A DNA stretch of 64,000 nucleotides from Salipiger marinus (GTDB lineage: Bacteria; Pseudomonadota; Alphaproteobacteria; Rhodobacterales; Rhodobacteraceae): contig NZ_FNEJ01000012.1 of NCBI RefSeq assembly GCF_900100085.1, forward strand, positions 62,001 through 126,000, written 5' to 3'. Below are positions 61,224 to 64,000 of this stretch, in pieces. The position numbers and the translations under genes were made by a program. The number at the start of each line of letters is the position of its first letter. Position 1 is the stretch's first letter. The notes beneath the pieces were generated by a model. The model was not told where the DNA came from. It made no database searches and was given only the letters and a program-made list of their open reading frames with translations.

Positions 61224-62192
61224 ATGGACCGCAGAACGCTTCTTGGCTCGGGGCTGGCGCTTGGCCTTCTGGGCCCGCAGCAGGCACTGGCGCAGGGCGC
61301 GCCCTCGCTTCGGCTGGGGCTTATCACGCCCCCCGCGCATCAATGGACGCAAAGCGCCATGGCGCTGGCCGACCGGCTGCGCGCCTCGGGCCTCACGCTC
61401 GCCGTGCATCCGGCGGGGCAGCTGGGGGCAGAGGCGCAGATGCTGCAGCAGCTGCAGACCGGCGCGCTGGATCTGGCCTTTCTGACGCTGGGAGAATTCA
61501 CCAACCGCGCGCCGGATTTTGGCGCGCTGACAGCGCCTTATCTGGTGCGCGACATTCAGGGCGCGCAGGCGCTGCTGGCGGGGGAGGTGGCGCAGACCCT
61601 GTCGGCGCGGCTGGCGGAGTTCGGCCTTGTCGGGCTGGGCTTTGGCATGGCGGGGATGCGGCAGGTGCTGCTGTCGCGGGCAGCGCCGCAGGTCGGCGAT
61701 CTGGCCGGGCGCAAGATCCGCACCGTGCCCTTGGCGCAGGAGCTGGATTTCTGGGAAAAGCTGGGCACCGCCCCCACGCCGCTGCCGCTGCCGGCACTTT
61801 ATGACGCGCTGGCCAATGGCCAGATCGACGGCATGCAGATCGATTTCGAAGGCACATGGAACAGCCGGTATTTCGAGCTGGCGGGAGAGATGCTTGCCTC
61901 GGATCACATGATGTTCCCGATGGTCGCCGTCGCCTCGGCCCGCCGCTGGGGGAGGCTGGACCAAGGCAGCCGCGCCGTGCTGGAGACAGAGGTGGCCGAC
62001 ACGCTGGCCCAGATCCGCAGCGCCTATGAAGGGATCGACGCCGCCACCCGCGCGCAGATCGAGGCGGCGGGCTTTCCCGTGCGCACCGTGGGCCGCGACT
62101 GGTTCGGCGGCGCGGTGGAGGCGTGGTATGACGACTGGCGGAGCCGCACGCCGATCCTTGCCGATCTGGAGGCGGAGGCGGCGCGGCTGTAA
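61224..62192 (+). CDS. TRAP transporter solute-binding protein (DctP family)
   Basis: 322 aa. An N-terminus with twin Arg (MDRRTLLGSGLALGLLG) resembles a Tat or Sec signal cleaved after ALAQ near residue 25. The mature protein has LRLGLITPPAHQWTQSAMALADRL, a GAEAQMLQQLQTGALDLAFL stretch and LAGRKIRTVP with the conserved Arg near residue 160 that binds the carboxylate in DctP proteins (R-x-R/K region). Last gene of the operon, 12 bases after dctM. Organic acid ligand likely, identity unknown. Confidence 0.88.
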   Translation: MDRRTLLGSGLALGLLGPQQALAQGAPSLRLGLITPPAHQWTQSAMALADRLRASGLTLAVHPAGQLGAEAQMLQQLQTGALDLAFLTLGEFTNRAPDFGALTAPYLVRDIQGAQALLAGEVAQTLSARLAEFGLVGLGFGMAGMRQVLLSRAAPQVGDLAGRKIRTVPLAQELDFWEKLGTAPTPLPLPALYDALANGQIDGMQIDFEGTWNSRYFELAGEMLASDHMMFPMVAVASARRWGRLDQGSRAVLETEVADTLAQIRSAYEGIDAATRAQIEAAGFPVRTVGRDWFGGAVEAWYDDWRSRTPILADLEAEAARL

Positions 62193-62220
62193 GGGCCGCG
62201 CATCACGGGGTGCGGGCGGC

Positions 62221-62763
62221 TTAGCGCCGTCCGGCCATCCGCGCCAGCGTGCCGTCGCGCCAGACCCGTTCGTGCAGCACCACCATGGCGACATGGCCCA
62301 GCACCAGCACCCCAAGGATCCATGCCAGTTCGCCATGCAGCAGATTGGCGGGGGTCGTGGCCCAGCCCAGCTCCACCTCGCGCCCCGGGAAAACCGGGAT
62401 GCCAAAGGGCGCAAAGGGCCGCGTGCCACCCCATGCCCGCAGCAGCGCCAGCGACGGGATGGCAAGCATCATCAGATACAGCAGCCCATGCCCCGCCTGC
62501 GCTGCCATGCCCACCAGCCCCGCGCTATGGGACGGGCGGCGGCCCCGGTTGGCCAGCGCCCAGCACCCCCGCAGCAGGATCAGCGCAAACAGCAGCGTGC
62601 CCACCGGCGCATGGGTGCCGACAAAGAAGCTGACCAGCGGCGTGCGCCCCAGCAGCAGCCGCAGCCCCATCCCGACAAACTGCCACAGGATCAGCGCCGC
62701 CATCCCCCAGTGCAGCGCCCGTGTCACCAGCCCGTAGCCGGTATGCGTGTCACGCCAGTGCAT
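62221..62763 (-). CDS. Cytochrome b561-like membrane protein
   Basis: 180 aa. Four membrane helices carrying His pairs: H18 (TRALHWGMAAL), H51 (VGTHAPVGTL), an AAQAGHGLLYLMML His near 90 and H158 (VLGHVAMVVLHERV). Two haems bind four such His in prokaryotic b561. Its start overlaps the last codons of the ABC ATPase gene by 14 bases, so it is part of the iron/haem importer operon. It could reduce a ferric ligand at the membrane or pass electrons to an unknown partner. Confidence 0.82.
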   Translation of the reverse strand: MHWRDTHTGYGLVTRALHWGMAALILWQFVGMGLRLLLGRTPLVSFFVGTHAPVGTLLFALILLRGCWALANRGRRPSHSAGLVGMAAQAGHGLLYLMMLAIPSLALLRAWGGTRPFAPFGIPVFPGREVELGWATTPANLLHGELAWILGVLVLGHVAMVVLHERVWRDGTLARMAGRR

Positions 62764-63559
62764 CTTCTGTCTCCGTGTTCTGGGACAAGCCGTCCACCAT
62801 CACCATCACCCGGCCCGCCGAGCAATGCTCGACCCGTGCCCGGATGCCGTAAACCTGTGCCAGCCGCGCGGGCGTCAGCACCTCGGCCGGCGGGCCGGAG
62901 GCGGCGAGCCTGCCGCCTTCCAGCAGCACGATGCGGTCGGCCCATTGCGCGGCCAGCGCCAGATCATGCAGCACCGCGATCACCACCCGGCCTTCGCGGG
63001 CAAGCGCCCGCGCCTCTGACAGCAGGTGGAACTGCCGCGCCAGATCCAGCGCCGAGGTCGGCTCGTCCAGCAGCAGCAGCTCGGGGTCGCGGATCATCGC
63101 CTGCGCCAGCCCCACCGCCTGCCGCTGCCCGCCCGACAGCGCCGCCATGGGCCGCAGCGCCAGATCGGCAAGGCCGAACCGCGCCAGCACCGCCACCGCG
63201 TGGCGCGTCGCGGCGGGCCCGCGCAGCGCCCGGCCCGCCAGCCCGCCGCCTGCGTTCATCGCCACCACCAGCGCCTCCAGCACCGACAGGGCAGAGCGGC
63301 TTTCCAGCACTTGCGGCATGAATCCCACCCGCCGCGCCTGTTCGGCGCGCGGCAGCCGCGCCAGATCGTCGCCCTCCAGCGCCACCCTGCCGCTGGCGGG
63401 CAGCAGCCCCGCCACCGCGCGCAGCAGCGTCGATTTGCCAGCGGCGTTCGGCCCCGCGATCACCGCAAATTCACCCTTGGGAAAGGCGGGCAGCGTCAGC
63501 CCGTCGATCACCCGGCGCGGCCCCCGCGCCACGCTAAGGTCTTGCACCACAAGGCTCAT
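62750..63559 (-). CDS. Iron/haem/siderophore-type ABC importer ATPase
   Basis: 269 aa from ATG 63559. Walker A AGPNAAGKST near 37, Q-loop MPQVLES, signature ALSGGQRQAVGLAQAM and Walker B LLLLDEPTSALD, with a FecE/HmuV style ending (AEVLTPARLAQVYGIRARVEH). It begins inside the permease stop (ATGA). With the FecCD-type permease it forms an importer for ferric siderophores, haem or vitamin B12; the binding protein and outer-membrane receptor would be upstream, outside the window. Confidence 0.88.
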   Translation of the reverse strand: MSLVVQDLSVARGPRRVIDGLTLPAFPKGEFAVIAGPNAAGKSTLLRAVAGLLPASGRVALEGDDLARLPRAEQARRVGFMPQVLESRSALSVLEALVVAMNAGGGLAGRALRGPAATRHAVAVLARFGLADLALRPMAALSGGQRQAVGLAQAMIRDPELLLLDEPTSALDLARQFHLLSEARALAREGRVVIAVLHDLALAAQWADRIVLLEGGRLAASGPPAEVLTPARLAQVYGIRARVEHCSAGRVMVMVDGLSQNTETEDALA

Positions 63560-64000
63560 CGCAGATCCCCCTTGCGCAGCACCAGCGCGAAGAACACCGG
63601 CAGCCCCACCAGCGAGGTGACGATGCCCACCGGCAGCAGGATGCCCGGCACCAGCAGCTTTGACGCAACCGAAGCCAGCGACATCAGCAGCGCGCCGGTG
63701 AACAGGCTCGCGGGCAGCAGGAACCGGTGATCCTCGCCCACGGCCATGCGCGCGATATGCGGCCCGGCCAGCCCGACAAAGCCCACCACGCCGACCATGG
63801 ACACCGACGCGGCGGCGAGCAGGCTGACCCGCACCAGCGTCCAGCGCCGCAGATGCGCCACGTCCAGCCCAAAGCCCTGCGCCTGTTCCGCCCCCAGCCG
63901 CAGCGCGGTCAGCCGCCAGCTGGCCGCCAGCGAAAACGGCAGGCACAGCGCCAGCACGGCGGCCAGCACCGCGATGCCCTCCCACCGCGCGTTCACCAGA
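63556..64000 (-). CDS. FecCD/BtuC-type ABC importer permease (5' part missing)
   Basis: C-terminal portion of an iron-chelate permease, open through the window edge at 64000. Seen: RLTALRLGAEQAQGFGLDV, then GVVGFVGLAGPHIARMAVGEDHRFLLPAS, which is the FecCD signature (FVGLxxPHxxR), and SKLLVPGILLPVGIVTSLVGLPVFFALV near the end. The motif GEDHRFLLP is typical of the subunit contacting the ATPase. First visible gene of the operon with the ATPase and cytochrome b561-like gene. Confidence 0.88.
   Translation of the reverse strand, partial: LVNARWEGIAVLAAVLALCLPFSLAASWRLTALRLGAEQAQGFGLDVAHLRRWTLVRVSLLAAASVSMVGVVGFVGLAGPHIARMAVGEDHRFLLPASLFTGALLMSLASVASKLLVPGILLPVGIVTSLVGLPVFFALVLRKGDLR

Overview
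The window is high-GC DNA, densely coded on both strands, with frequent ATGA and other start/stop overlaps inside operons. The gene content (ectoine/hydroxyectoine uptake genes with ectD, a ChvE/GbpR-type sugar locus, four TRAP systems of which three are TAXI type, IclR next to hutFG, RTX proteins with a PrtD/PrtE-type exporter) points to an alphaproteobacterium, most likely a Rhodobacterales (Paracoccaceae/Roseobacteraceae) heterotroph. No rRNA, tRNA, CRISPR array, insertion sequence or phage gene was seen.

Layout. (1) 1-2652: ehuC (partial) and ehuB for ectoine uptake, divergent from ectoine hydroxylase ectD; a 35-residue membrane-peptide gene follows. (2) 3014-8918: a TAXI TRAP transporter, a fused SecDF translocase subunit and a small membrane protein. 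(3) 9042-14475: hutG-hutF-iclR (end of histidine degradation) facing a CPA1 Na+/H+ antiporter that carries a cyclic-nucleotide-binding domain. (4) 14587-24209: a sugar operon, chvE-mmsA-mmsB plus aldonate dehydratase, lactonase, sugar 1-dehydrogenase and mutarotase, with a divergent GbpR-type LysR regulator. This is a non-phosphorylative galactose/arabinose route. (5) 24213-29524: two large cysteine-free calcium-binding RTX-type proteins with related C-termini.

(6) 29937-51939 is the most interesting part: about 22 kb of catabolic genes that fit no single described pathway I can name. It holds an isochorismatase-fold amidase, an isocitrate-lyase/PEP-mutase-type lyase, a LeuCD-like hydratase pair, two maleate-isomerase/arylmalonate-decarboxylase-like proteins, a class A flavin monooxygenase, a metallo-beta-lactamase-fold hydrolase, three SDR proteins (one lacking the catalytic Tyr/Lys), an aldehyde dehydrogenase, an iron-type alcohol dehydrogenase, an ArgC-like reductase and two paralogous TAXI TRAP transporters. 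Two regulators divide it. A LacI-family repressor probably acts at six 14-bp sites near TGAATACGCTTGCA placed before its transcription units. A GntR/FCD regulator probably acts at TTGTGCACAA palindromes. A substituted maleate/malate or its amide is the best guess at substrate.

(7) 52327-59022: a LuxR-type regulator with a strong promoter abutting a 14-bp palindrome, a cysteine-containing RTX protein, and its probable type I exporter (HlyD-like adaptor and ABC permease/ATPase). A 13-bp RNA helix could hide the RTX ribosome binding site. (8) 59407-62192: a conventional DctQ-DctM-DctP TRAP operon. (9) 62221-64000: a cytochrome b561-like protein translationally overlapping the end of an iron/haem-type ABC importer operon that runs off the window.

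A recurring design is a GC-rich hairpin immediately after each promoter-proximal solute-binding-protein gene (ehuB, chvE and the three TAXI genes). This would let the binding protein be made in excess over its membrane partners.
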